Shown here: piece after piece, positions 42,232 to 49,758 of the stretch
Numbering within the stretch: the stretch's first letter is position 1
Layout: each line of letters begins with the position of its first letter
Origin: UBA4729 sp038236865
Lineage (GTDB): Bacteria; Patescibacteriota; Saccharimonadia; Saccharimonadales; UBA4665
DNA: 64,000 nucleotides
NCBI GenBank assembly: GCA_038236865.1
Contig: JBBRZI010000003.1
Span: forward strand, 23,872-87,871
Reading direction: 5' to 3'
Made by a program: the position numbers and the translations under genes
The notes under the pieces: model-generated
What the model saw: only the letters and a program-made list of their open reading frames with translations
Told to the model about the DNA's origin: nothing
Databases searched by the model: none

Positions 42232-42440
42232 AGGGTTATCCTTGGCTCACGAAGCAGCAGTCGAGACAATTGTGGTTTGTCGGCTGCTCTTGCTCGAGAG
42301 ACTGATTTTGTAGCTGTATCGGACTTGCCTACTAGCCAGTTGACCAGTAGTTCACCGTTGCGGCACAGTTCCTGAATTACACAGGATTCCAGCTTTTTAT
42401 TGTTAAGTAAAGAACCTTTCTCAAAATACTTTCTGGCCAT
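42222..42440 (-). CDS. 72-residue basic hypothetical protein with start-sequestering hairpins
   Basis: From ATG 42440 (MARKYFEKGSLL..) to 42222; a longer frame to 42506 exists but the shorter start has a GGGG Shine-Dalgarno-like stretch. Basic, cytosolic, unknown family. A 10-bp inverted repeat TTTCTGGCCA / TGGCCAGAAA puts the start codon in a stem and the SD in the loop; a second 17-bp repeat pairs codons 5-10 with the far 5' leader. It overlaps the start of the zinc-ribbon gene, so control here may also act on that gene. Confidence 0.5.
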   Translation of the reverse strand: MARKYFEKGSLLNNKKLESCVIQELCRNGELLVNWLVGKSDTATKSVSRARAADKPQLSRLLLREPRITLWP

Positions 42441-42573
42441 AAAACGCCCCTTTTTGGCCAGAAACTCCGAGCCACTCGTTGGCAAGCAATAAGTAGGCCG
42501 CCTCACGTCTCAAAGTTTCTACCTCAAAAATCATTCATTTTCTGTCTTCAGAAATCATTTTGAGAAAGGTTCT
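42411..42573 (-). promoter_or_regulatory. Nested inverted repeats over gene start
   Basis: 17-bp perfect arms 42411-42427 and 42557-42573 (AGAACCTTTCTCAAAAT), plus inner 10-bp arms 42430-42439 and 42455-42464. The far 5' arm also holds an ATG of a 7-codon ORF (MISEDRK). Confidence 0.65.
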
Positions 42574-42614
42574 AGTAGTCTACCACCCGCTAGCCACGCT
42601 AGATATAGTAGTAT

Positions 42615-43310
42615 TTACTTCACGCGGAAGCTGAGCAGAGCGTTGGTAAACGGCGTGTAATCCGAGCTTAAGCTGTGGTCGGTTAAGCTAAAGAAAAACC
42701 TATGGACGACGTTAGTGGGGCCTTTAACGCTCACGCTGTTAATGCCGGTGGCCGAGCTGGTGCCGACGACGTTACGTTCGATATTGCTCAAATCACACAA
42801 AAATTCGATACCCTGCCAGCGGCCGTGGACACCATAAACACCAGGCGTCGGCGAAGTGTCTTTGGTAAAATTGGCACAGTTATCAGATATCTCGCCGTCG
42901 GCCGTGATTTGCGGGCCGTTAGCCTCGACGGCCAGCACGTGGTTGACGACAAAGTTGTTTGGAATCGTGTCGACATAGATCTCGAGCGTCGTGGCGTTAG
43001 TCGATTTACTGGTGCCCTGCCAGCGGTAGACGTTATAGGGGGCCGTCGAGCGCTCGCCGACTTTCCAATCATTGGGCAAGTCGATAGTAAAGGCGGTTTC
43101 GTCGTAGGTCTTGAGTGGCGTGCTGGTGGCCTTGACGGTCGTCACGGTGGCCTTGGACTGGCTGAGCGTAGTGTGCGGTCTTAGCGTCCGCTGGATAAAC
43201 CAACCGCCAATACCAAGTACTAGCAACAGGCTGAGCCCAATGGCCAGCCGGATACGCCGCTGCCGACGGAGCCGCGATTTGTTACCGACCCGGTACGTAG
43301 ATGAACTCAT
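42615..43310 (-). CDS. Membrane-anchored extracellular protein
   Basis: 231 residues: basic N-terminus (1-22), membrane helix (23-42), Thr-rich linker, then an extracellular alpha/beta domain (about 70-231) with two or three Cys and no recognised motif (DETAFTIDLPNDWKVGER..). The AGGAG Shine-Dalgarno abuts the ATG and both lie in a long inverted repeat. It follows the LexA-domain gene in the same direction. Confidence 0.65.
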   Translation of the reverse strand: MSSSTYRVGNKSRLRRQRRIRLAIGLSLLLVLGIGGWFIQRTLRPHTTLSQSKATVTTVKATSTPLKTYDETAFTIDLPNDWKVGERSTAPYNVYRWQGTSKSTNATTLEIYVDTIPNNFVVNHVLAVEANGPQITADGEISDNCANFTKDTSPTPGVYGVHGRWQGIEFLCDLSNIERNVVGTSSATGINSVSVKGPTNVVHRFFFSLTDHSLSSDYTPFTNALLSFRVK

Positions 43311-43463
43311 CTCCTAGTTCCCCCAATCAGTGAAAACCGTTCTAATGGGTGCGGGGTGCCAGTTATTGGGAGGAGGCATACCCGTAAGGTCTGTTGACGA
43401 GTAAAACTGGTGCCCGGTGCCATTAGAAGGGGTTGTAACTGGGGGAAACTAGGAGATGAGCTC
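43303..43463 (-). promoter_or_regulatory. 58-61 nt imperfect inverted repeat sequestering SD and start
   Basis: Arms 43303-43363 and 43406-43463, loop 42 nt. The terminal 14 bp (CTCATCTCCTAGTT / AACTAGGAGATGAG) are perfect and contain the Shine-Dalgarno and ATG of the 43310 gene; CCCCC/GGGGG and TTCTAATGG/CCATTAGAA continue the stem. Confidence 0.8.
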
Positions 43464-43467
43464 ACCA

Positions 43468-43926
43468 TCAGCTCACTAGTCGAGACTTGAGGCCAGTCAG
43501 GCGGGGCATGAAGCTTTGGGCGGCGCCGTCGAGGCCGAGCACTTTAAGGGCGCCAATTAAAACGTAGAGGCCGTCGAGGCTAGTTTCGGTAATCTCGCCA
43601 GCCAGTTCGACTTGAGCAAAAGCGTGTTCGATTTTATCGACCAGCCACTTTTCTTCGGCTGGGGCGATGTAGTTAGTCGTGACCTTGGCTGGTTCGGCGA
43701 CCTGGACGACTTCGAGCGAGCGGGCCGACTGGTCGCGTTTACGCAGATGGCCGCGTTTGATCAGGCTGTTGATGTGCAATGCCACGGTGGCAACTGAATT
43801 ATAGTTAAGCCCGCTCATGACTTCGCGGTAGCTCGGGCTGTAGCCGTGCTCGGCGATGAAGGCCTCGACGTAGCTCAGTAGCTCCTTTTGTTTTTTGGTC
43901 GGGCGAATTGTTTGGTTTTCGTTCAT
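43468..43926 (-). CDS. LexA-type winged-helix regulator lacking the autoprotease domain
   Basis: 152 residues from MNENQTIRPTKKQKELL (43926; CATAAT 6 nt upstream). Residues 8-75 match the LexA DNA-binding domain: KQKELLSYVEAFIAEHGYSP, SYREVMSGLNYNS, LIKRGHLRKRD. After residue 80 there is no S24 peptidase fold and no Ala-Gly cleavage site; the tail is helical. It may repress DNA-repair genes, but without RecA-triggered self-cleavage. The 5' extension of the frame to 43995 is repeat DNA. Confidence 0.75.
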   Translation of the reverse strand: MNENQTIRPTKKQKELLSYVEAFIAEHGYSPSYREVMSGLNYNSVATVALHINSLIKRGHLRKRDQSARSLEVVQVAEPAKVTTNYIAPAEEKWLVDKIEHAFAQVELAGEITETSLDGLYVLIGALKVLGLDGAAQSFMPRLTGLKSRLVS

Positions 43927-43945
43927 GCTCTCATTATGCCACGGG

Positions 43946-44041
43946 TTGGTAGTTAGGGGATAGTAGTTGGTAGTTGGGGGAGCTACAGAGCTCAAGCGCG
44001 CAGCGCTCCCTAACCCCTATCTACCAACTACCAACTACCAA
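43946..44041. repeat. Large hairpin of TTGGTAG/CTACCAA repeats
   Basis: Left arm TTGGTAGTTAGGGGATAG.. and right arm ..CTACCAACTACCAACTACCAA (7-bp ACCAACT unit, tandem), loop about 22 nt, between the LexA-domain gene and gtrA. Confidence 0.7.
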
Positions 44042-44044
44042 ATG

Positions 44045-44449
44045 CTATTCTGGGAAGACCCAGTGCTTGTACCAGAGGTAGGACCAGGCGGTGAAGAAGC
44101 CAGCCGAGATGAAGAAGCCGATGTAAGGCGTCACACCGATGTGATATAACCCCCAGATAATGGCATAATCGAGCCCCAAACCGATAGTTTCGATAAATAT
44201 GTAGCGGCCGATGTGTTTAATCTCACTCAAATGGCGGGCTTGACCGGCGAAGGCCCAGTAGCGCTGCACCACGTAGTTCAGTGTCCAGCCGACTATGTCG
44301 GCGGCAATCTTGGCCCATAGCCACGACCAGTGCAAGAGCGAGAAGCCGAGTGCGAAGATGGCGTAGCCGCTCCAGAAATAGAGGCTACCACCAACCATAT
44401 ACCTGAAAAACTGGATGGTACGGGCGGGGCGACCAGTCGCGCTAGCCAC
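44045..44449 (-). CDS. GtrA-like membrane protein
   Basis: 134 residues with four membrane helices and the GtrA-type N-terminus FFRYMVGGSLYFWSGYAIF and C-terminal FFTAWSYLWYKHWVF. GtrA proteins help flip or transfer lipid-linked glucose or act in arabinogalactan/surface glycan synthesis. It overlaps the O-antigen-ligase-like gene by 1 bp, which supports a glycan role. Confidence 0.85.
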   Translation of the reverse strand: MASATGRPARTIQFFRYMVGGSLYFWSGYAIFALGFSLLHWSWLWAKIAADIVGWTLNYVVQRYWAFAGQARHLSEIKHIGRYIFIETIGLGLDYAIIWGLYHIGVTPYIGFFISAGFFTAWSYLWYKHWVFPE

Positions 44450-45777
44450 TATTGCTCGTCGGGCTTAACGCGGTCAGCCAGAATGGCGCGCGGTGCCATG
44501 GCAATGCCAGCAAAACCCCACCAGATGTAGGCCAGGCTGTCATCGGCCCAGGCATGTGCTAACAAGTTAATAACGCTCAAACCAACCAAGCTCGCAAACA
44601 GACTCAACGCTAGCGGATCGGCGCGGTGACTCCACAGTAGATAGCCGACAGCGCCGGTTATCAACACAAACAGAGTCAAACCGACCAGGCCGACCTCTTG
44701 GCCAATCTGTAGAAAGTAATTTTCGGCAATCCGGGTTTGGTGGTTATTATAAACGCTAGCCGGACCAGCCGTGCCGGTACCGCGACCGAGCGGCTGATGG
44801 GCGATGTCACGCAGACCAGTTTGCAGGGCGCTGACGTGGCCCTGGTTCGAGCTCTGGATAGCGGTCGTATTGGTTTCGGTGTGAAAGACGACATTCTGGT
44901 AACGCGGGTTATGGCGAACCGCTAGGCCGAAGCCCGCTAAAACGACAACACCGGCCAGACCGAGATAGATAACCCGCCGCCGGGCTGACGCGGAGCGGGC
45001 GCCTAGTACGGCCGCCAGCCCAAGCGCGATGGCGGTGCCCAGCCAGGCCGAGCGCGAAAACGTAAAGCCCAGAGCCAGCAAACCAGCCAGTAGCAAAACC
45101 AGTCGCTGCCAACAGCGCTGGCCACGCACGATCAGCACGGTCAGCACGGTCAGTGGTACGACTAAGTAGGCCCCCAGCGGATTTGAGCCGCGTAGCGTCG
45201 ACTGAACACGTAGGTAAAAGGCGTTGTGATTAATGGTCTCAAAGGGGGCAATCGTCTGGCTACCGTAGCCAAAGTGGCGCAAGAAATCGTTAGGCAGTAG
45301 CAACATTTGCAGTAGTCCAAAGGCAATAACGACGACGGCTGGCCAGAGTAATAACCGCTGCCAGTTTTTGTGCAACCGAGCGGTGCGCAGCGCCACCATC
45401 CAGCAAAACAAGAAAAAGACCAAAAAGCGCGTATCGGATATCAGGCCGTAGCCGAGCGCCTTGGGTGTCACGGTGTGATTATAGAGAGCCAGCAAGCCAG
45501 AGCCGAGCAGTAGGCCGCAGTAGGCGATGATCAGCCAAACCAAACGGCGCGACAGGGTGTGGCTACGTATTTTGATGTCAGTCAGTAGTAGGTAGAGTAC
45601 ACCGAGGCTGCAAACCAGCAGCAGGGCTTCTTTCCAAAGCCGAAGGGCGGTGTAATGACCGAAGTTGCTCGCCAGCCAAACGGTCAGAAAAGCGTGGAAA
45701 GGCAACAACACCAAAATCACTGAAATAAGGGTCGCGACCGTCGATAAGACGGGGTACTTAAGTGCTGCGGCTTTCAT
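44449..45777 (-). CDS. O-antigen ligase/polymerase-family membrane protein
   Basis: 442 residues, about 10-12 helices. The large periplasm-facing loop (about 185-330) and the following helices with FTFSRSAWLG are the Wzy_C/O-antigen-ligase pattern. Such enzymes polymerise undecaprenyl-linked glycan repeats or join them to an acceptor outside the membrane. It starts back-to-back with the initiating sugar transferase: only 24 bp separate the two start codons. Confidence 0.85.
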   Translation of the reverse strand: MKAAALKYPVLSTVATLISVILVLLPFHAFLTVWLASNFGHYTALRLWKEALLLVCSLGVLYLLLTDIKIRSHTLSRRLVWLIIAYCGLLLGSGLLALYNHTVTPKALGYGLISDTRFLVFFLFCWMVALRTARLHKNWQRLLLWPAVVVIAFGLLQMLLLPNDFLRHFGYGSQTIAPFETINHNAFYLRVQSTLRGSNPLGAYLVVPLTVLTVLIVRGQRCWQRLVLLLAGLLALGFTFSRSAWLGTAIALGLAAVLGARSASARRRVIYLGLAGVVVLAGFGLAVRHNPRYQNVVFHTETNTTAIQSSNQGHVSALQTGLRDIAHQPLGRGTGTAGPASVYNNHQTRIAENYFLQIGQEVGLVGLTLFVLITGAVGYLLWSHRADPLALSLFASLVGLSVINLLAHAWADDSLAYIWWGFAGIAMAPRAILADRVKPDEQ

Positions 45778-45780
45778 AGT

Positions 45781-45798
45781 GGTACAATCTAGTATACC
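45781..45798. promoter_or_regulatory. Overlapping divergent -10 boxes
   Basis: Palindromic GGTACAATCTAGTATACC holds TACAAT (45783-45788, plus) and TATACT (45796-45791, minus), each 13 nt from its own start codon. The two promoters share DNA, so polymerase can use only one at a time. Confidence 0.65.
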
Positions 45799-45801
45799 GA
45801 C

Positions 45802-47241
45802 ATGCGCAATAATACCTCAGTTATTTATAATGTTTGTCTCGTCATTGGAGACTTTTTAGCCCTCGTCGTCGCGTTTATGACGGCCTATATACTGCGCGTG
45901 ACACTGGATCACCGGGTGCTGAGCGTCCCCATTTCCGCCCGGACCTACTTGGCCATTTTTCTGACACTACTGCCCTTCTGGATTCTGATATTCGCCCTGC
46001 TCGGCCTGTACAACGCCAAGACTTACGAAAAGCGCTTTAGCGAACTGGGTCGGCTAATCGTCGGCTGCTTCATCGGTGTCCTGTTCGCCATCAGCTACGC
46101 CTACATCGCCAATGTTGCGATCTTTCCAGGCCGGCTCGTCACCGTCTATGGCTTTGGCCTCGCCCTGTTTCTAGTGTTCCTGTTTCGGACCATCGCCCGC
46201 GGCCTACGCCGGGAGCTGTTTAGCTACGGCATCGGCATTAATGGCGTCCTGCTGGTCGGCGACACCCGCACCACCCACGTCTTAATCCGGTCCTTGGCTG
46301 ATACCAGCGCGACCGGCTACAAAGTACTCGGCGTCGTCGGCGGCATCAAACACCCCCTCAAGCCTGGCTCGCTCCACCGGCTGTACGTCAGCTTCGACGA
46401 GGCCATCCGTGACCTGGCGGACGAGCAGCTCCAGACGATCATTCAAACCGAACTCTACTCGAGCGCCGCCAAAAACGACGAGATCCTGGCCTATGCCCAA
46501 GAGCACCACATCGCCTACCGCTTCGTGCCCGGCAACGGCGAACTGTTCACCGGCAACCTGACTGTAGACTTGTTTCACTCCGTGCCAATTATTGCCGTCC
46601 ACCAGACCGCCGTGGTTGGTTGGGGTCGCGTCGTCAAACGGTTGTTTGATATCGTGGCCGGTTCAGTCGCACTGGTGGTAGCTGCGCCCTTCATGCTGCT
46701 GATCGCACTGGCCATCAAGCTGTCCGACCCCGGACGCGTTTTGTTCCGCCAAGCACGCGTCAGCCGCTTCGATAGCTCAGTTGGCATCTACAAATTCCGC
46801 ACCCACAAACTGGCCTACAACGGCCTGTCGCCCGAGGCGGCCTTCGCCAAAATGGGCCAGCCGGAGTTAAGCAAACAATATCGTGAAAATGGCGACCAAC
46901 TGCCCAACGACCCACGGGTGACGCCAATCGGCCGCTGGCTGCGGCGCACCAGCCTCGATGAACTACCCCAGCTGCTCAACGTCGTGCGCGGTGACATCAG
47001 CCTGGTCGGGCCGCGCGCCTTGGTGGCGAGCGAGCTCGAGCTGTTTGCGCAAAAAAACTTAATCCTCAGCGTTAAATCCGGGCTGACTGGGCTGGCCCAG
47101 ATCTCCGGCCGGCGCGACATCAACTTCGCCGAGCGCCGTAAACTCGATCTCTATTATGTCCAGAACTGGAGTTTCTGGGGCGACGTCGTGATTCTGCTGA
47201 AAACGGTCTGGATGGTACTCTTTCACCGAGGAGCCATCTAA
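45802..47241 (+). CDS. Polyprenyl glycosylphosphotransferase (WbaP/WcaJ type)
   Basis: 479 residues: four or five N-terminal helices (8-120), a CoA-binding-like Rossmann middle domain (about 140-250), one re-entrant/membrane helix (283-305) and the catalytic bacterial sugar transferase domain (KRLFDIVAGS.., YKFRTHKL, RRTSLDELPQLLNV, LVGPRAL). It moves a sugar-1-phosphate from UDP-sugar to undecaprenyl phosphate, the first step of surface glycan assembly. It begins the plus-strand glycan operon. Confidence 0.92.
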   Translation: MRNNTSVIYNVCLVIGDFLALVVAFMTAYILRVTLDHRVLSVPISARTYLAIFLTLLPFWILIFALLGLYNAKTYEKRFSELGRLIVGCFIGVLFAISYAYIANVAIFPGRLVTVYGFGLALFLVFLFRTIARGLRRELFSYGIGINGVLLVGDTRTTHVLIRSLADTSATGYKVLGVVGGIKHPLKPGSLHRLYVSFDEAIRDLADEQLQTIIQTELYSSAAKNDEILAYAQEHHIAYRFVPGNGELFTGNLTVDLFHSVPIIAVHQTAVVGWGRVVKRLFDIVAGSVALVVAAPFMLLIALAIKLSDPGRVLFRQARVSRFDSSVGIYKFRTHKLAYNGLSPEAAFAKMGQPELSKQYRENGDQLPNDPRVTPIGRWLRRTSLDELPQLLNVVRGDISLVGPRALVASELELFAQKNLILSVKSGLTGLAQISGRRDINFAERRKLDLYYVQNWSFWGDVVILLKTVWMVLFHRGAI

Positions 47242-47273
47242 ATAATGTACCCAAACATTAATCAGCCGTAGAG

Positions 47274-47720
47274 TAAATTTACATTTATCATTTAAAAGTT
47301 CACAATTATTATCCAATGACTATTTACCAGACTCAGCTCCTAGCGTTTGAAAAGCGTACCGTCGACTTTAGTGTTAGTGTAGTTAAGCGGTGCGGACCTT
47401 ATGGCAAGGATTCAGTATTGCGCTCACTTGTTGATCAGGTCATTCGATCAGCCACAAGTATCGGAGCAAACTACGCCGAGGCCAATAACGCCAGTTCGAC
47501 GGCCGATTTTAAAAACAAGATCTATATCGCCAAGAAAGAAGCCGCCGAAACCAACTACTGGCTGACTGTTCTCACCGAGCTGTTGCCCGACGAAGACTTT
47601 ATTGCACTCCGGCAAGAAGCCCTAGAATTTACATTAATTTTTCAGAAAATAGTAGGCACCATAAAAATGGCACATGCAAAATGATAAATAATTTGTTAAA
47701 TGATAAAAGAGAATTTACCA
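47274..47720. repeat. Inverted repeats flanking the four-helix-bundle gene
   Basis: Left arm 47274-47313 and right arm 47681-47718 are imperfect reverse complements: GTAAATT, a perfect 12-mer TTTATCATTTAA, and AATTAT[T]TATC. The right arm includes the start codon and first 13 codons of the glycosyltransferase. Confidence 0.6.
47316..47684 (+). CDS. Four-helix-bundle protein (S23/23S rRNA intervening-sequence family)
   Basis: 122 residues with the IVP/S23 pattern: FEKRTVDFSVSVVK, LVDQVIRSATSIGANYAEA, FKNKIYIAKKEAAETNYWL, and a C-terminal helix. Members are encoded inside intervening sequences of some bacterial 23S rRNA genes and also free in genomes; function is unknown. Here it lies between two glycan genes and is flanked by inverted repeats like an inserted cassette. 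Its stop overlaps the next ATG. Confidence 0.88.
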   Translation: MTIYQTQLLAFEKRTVDFSVSVVKRCGPYGKDSVLRSLVDQVIRSATSIGANYAEANNASSTADFKNKIYIAKKEAAETNYWLTVLTELLPDEDFIALRQEALEFTLIFQKIVGTIKMAHAK

Positions 47721-48844
47721 ATAAGAATCTCAAGGTCGCCATCGTTTGTGATTGGTTAACTGGTATTGGTGGCGCCGAGCGCGTCGTGCTCGAGCTGCAC
47801 CGCTTATATCCCGACGCTCCGATTTATACTTCGCAGTACGACCCAGACAAGATAGACTGGTTTGCTGACGCCGACGTCCGCACAACCTGGTTGCAACACC
47901 TGCCAAAAAAGCTCAAAAAGTTCTTACCGCTGCTGCGGGCTTGGACCTTTAGCCGGCTCGACCTGTCCGATTACGACTTGGTGCTCTCCAGCAGCGGCGC
48001 CGAAGCCAAGGGCGTTAAAACCGGCAAGCACACCCTGCACATTTCCTATTGCCACTCGCCAACGCACTACTACTGGATCCGGCGTGACGAGTATCTTAAA
48101 CACCCCGGCTTCCCGACCGGGCTGAACTGGCTGGCTCGCATAGGGCTCAAATTGTTATCCGAACCGCTCAAACGCTGGGATTACCAAGCCGCCAAGCGCC
48201 CGGACATTATGATCGCCAACTCCACGCACACCCAAGCCATGATCAAACGCTACTACCGGCGCGACTCGATCGTCGTCCATCCGCCCGTTGACACCGATCG
48301 CTTTAAAGTTCGCGGAGCAGCACCGCTGCGCCACGGCTTCATCGCCGCCGGCCGCCAAACGACCTACAAGCGTATCGACCTGGCTGTCCGCGCCTGCACC
48401 GAGCTCAAAGTACCGTTAGTGGTGATTGGCCGTGGCCCCGACCACAAACGCCTCGAGAAGCTGGCCGGCCGCAACGTTACCTTCCTGACTCGCGTTGACG
48501 ACGCCGGCATGGTTAATCACTTCCAAACTGCCGTCGGCTTTATTTTCCCGGGCATGGATGATTTCGGCATCGTCGCCGTCGAGGCCCTAGCCGCCGGCAC
48601 CCCCGTCATCGCGTATGAAAAGGGCGGTGTCCTCGACTACGTCCAACCCGGTAGAACTGGCCTGTTCTTCAAGAAGCAAACCGTCGACAGTCTAAAGGCG
48701 ACGCTCGAGCTGTCCCTGACCAAATCGTTCAATAACGACTACATCACCGAGCAAGCCAGCGCGTTCTCAGTCGCCGCCTTTGCGCGCAATATGAAGTCGG
48801 TTATCAAAGATAGCCTTGCTAATAATGTCCATTCTAAACCTTAA
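47681..48844 (+). CDS. Glycosyltransferase family 4
   Basis: 387 residues, GT-B fold: N-terminal KVAIVCDWLTGIGGAERV (from residue 19), HSPTHYYWIRR, and the C-terminal donor site IAAGRQTTYKRIDLAV and GMDDFGIVAVEALAAGTPVIA (EX7E). It adds a sugar (type unknown) from a nucleotide donor to the lipid-linked glycan at the cytoplasmic face. The first 18 residues (MINNLLNDKREFTNKN..) are Asn/Lys-rich and come from the inverted-repeat arm, so the original start was probably replaced by the upstream insertion. Confidence 0.9.
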   Translation: MINNLLNDKREFTNKNLKVAIVCDWLTGIGGAERVVLELHRLYPDAPIYTSQYDPDKIDWFADADVRTTWLQHLPKKLKKFLPLLRAWTFSRLDLSDYDLVLSSSGAEAKGVKTGKHTLHISYCHSPTHYYWIRRDEYLKHPGFPTGLNWLARIGLKLLSEPLKRWDYQAAKRPDIMIANSTHTQAMIKRYYRRDSIVVHPPVDTDRFKVRGAAPLRHGFIAAGRQTTYKRIDLAVRACTELKVPLVVIGRGPDHKRLEKLAGRNVTFLTRVDDAGMVNHFQTAVGFIFPGMDDFGIVAVEALAAGTPVIAYEKGGVLDYVQPGRTGLFFKKQTVDSLKATLELSLTKSFNNDYITEQASAFSVAAFARNMKSVIKDSLANNVHSKP

Positions 48845-48888
48845 ATCTCCAAGCTTCTTACAAGTATCCAGGCTATACTAGTGAAATT

Positions 48889-49743
48889 GTGAAAAAAATC
48901 ATAATTGGCTCTGCCCTATTACTTATAACCCTTGGTCTGGCCAGCTATGCTTTAAGTAACCAGCCTATGCTTAGCTCACCCAAACCGGCTGCTCAGGGAA
49001 GCTATGTCGCCTTGGGTGACTCGGTGGCTGCCGGCGTGGGCCTGTTGTACGATAGTGATTCCAGCGCCTGCAATCGGACCAATCAGGCATATCCAAATCT
49101 TGTGGCGCAAAAGCTTAACTATCGCCTCAAAAACGTGGCTTGTAGTGGCGCGACGCTGCCGGCTGGCATTCTCGGCCAGCAAGCTGTCAATGACCTATTG
49201 GTAGCGCCTCAGATTGAGCAACTGTTTTCGCAACCCAAACCAAAGCTTATGACGCTCACCATCGGCGCGAACGACACGAACTGGACGGGCAAGCTGGCCA
49301 CCTGCTACACCGCGGACTGCGGCACTGCGGCCGACAGCGCTAACGTCCAAGCCGCGCTCAGCTCGGTCACCGACAACGTCCATGCCACGCTGGCTGCGAT
49401 AGACAACCACTACGGATTATCCCCGCCGCGTGTCCTGGTGAGTGGCTATTACCAATTTTTCCCGACCACGGCCGCCGCTAACTGCCCTGACTTAGCTGGT
49501 ATTGACGCTACTGAGCTAGCCTGGGGGCGGCAATTACAGTCCACTATAGACACCGCTGTTGAAGCTGCGACTAGAGGCTATAGTTTTGCGAGCTTTACGC
49601 CCATTAACTTTAGCGGCCACGAACTATGTACCAGCGATCCATGGGTGCAGGGACTAAGCGACAACCAACCGTACCACCCGACGGCCGCCGGACAAGCCGC
49701 CTATGCCCATCAGATCATACGTGCTCTGAAAGCCAATAAATAA
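48889..49743 (+). CDS. Exported SGNH/GDSL hydrolase
   Basis: 284 residues with signal/anchor helix (1-22). SGNH blocks: GDS (S45) in VALGDSVAAG, Gly in CSGAT, Asn in GANDTNW, and catalytic His in YHPTAAGQ. Esterase acting outside the membrane, for example deacetylating a surface glycan or lipid. GTG start 48889 with TATACT 9 nt upstream and no SD. Confidence 0.85.
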   Translation: MKKIIIGSALLLITLGLASYALSNQPMLSSPKPAAQGSYVALGDSVAAGVGLLYDSDSSACNRTNQAYPNLVAQKLNYRLKNVACSGATLPAGILGQQAVNDLLVAPQIEQLFSQPKPKLMTLTIGANDTNWTGKLATCYTADCGTAADSANVQAALSSVTDNVHATLAAIDNHYGLSPPRVLVSGYYQFFPTTAAANCPDLAGIDATELAWGRQLQSTIDTAVEAATRGYSFASFTPINFSGHELCTSDPWVQGLSDNQPYHPTAAGQAAYAHQIIRALKANK

Positions 49744-49758
49744 GCTATAGTTAAGCTG

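Noticed and set aside
44449..45777. Mutually exclusive phase-variable inversion at 45781-45798
   Set aside because: The palindrome is only 18 bp and there is no invertase or pair of separated inverted repeats, so DNA inversion is not supported.
47274..47720. rRNA fragment around the S23-family gene
   Set aside because: The flanks encode a sugar transferase and a glycosyltransferase; no 23S rRNA sequence is present.
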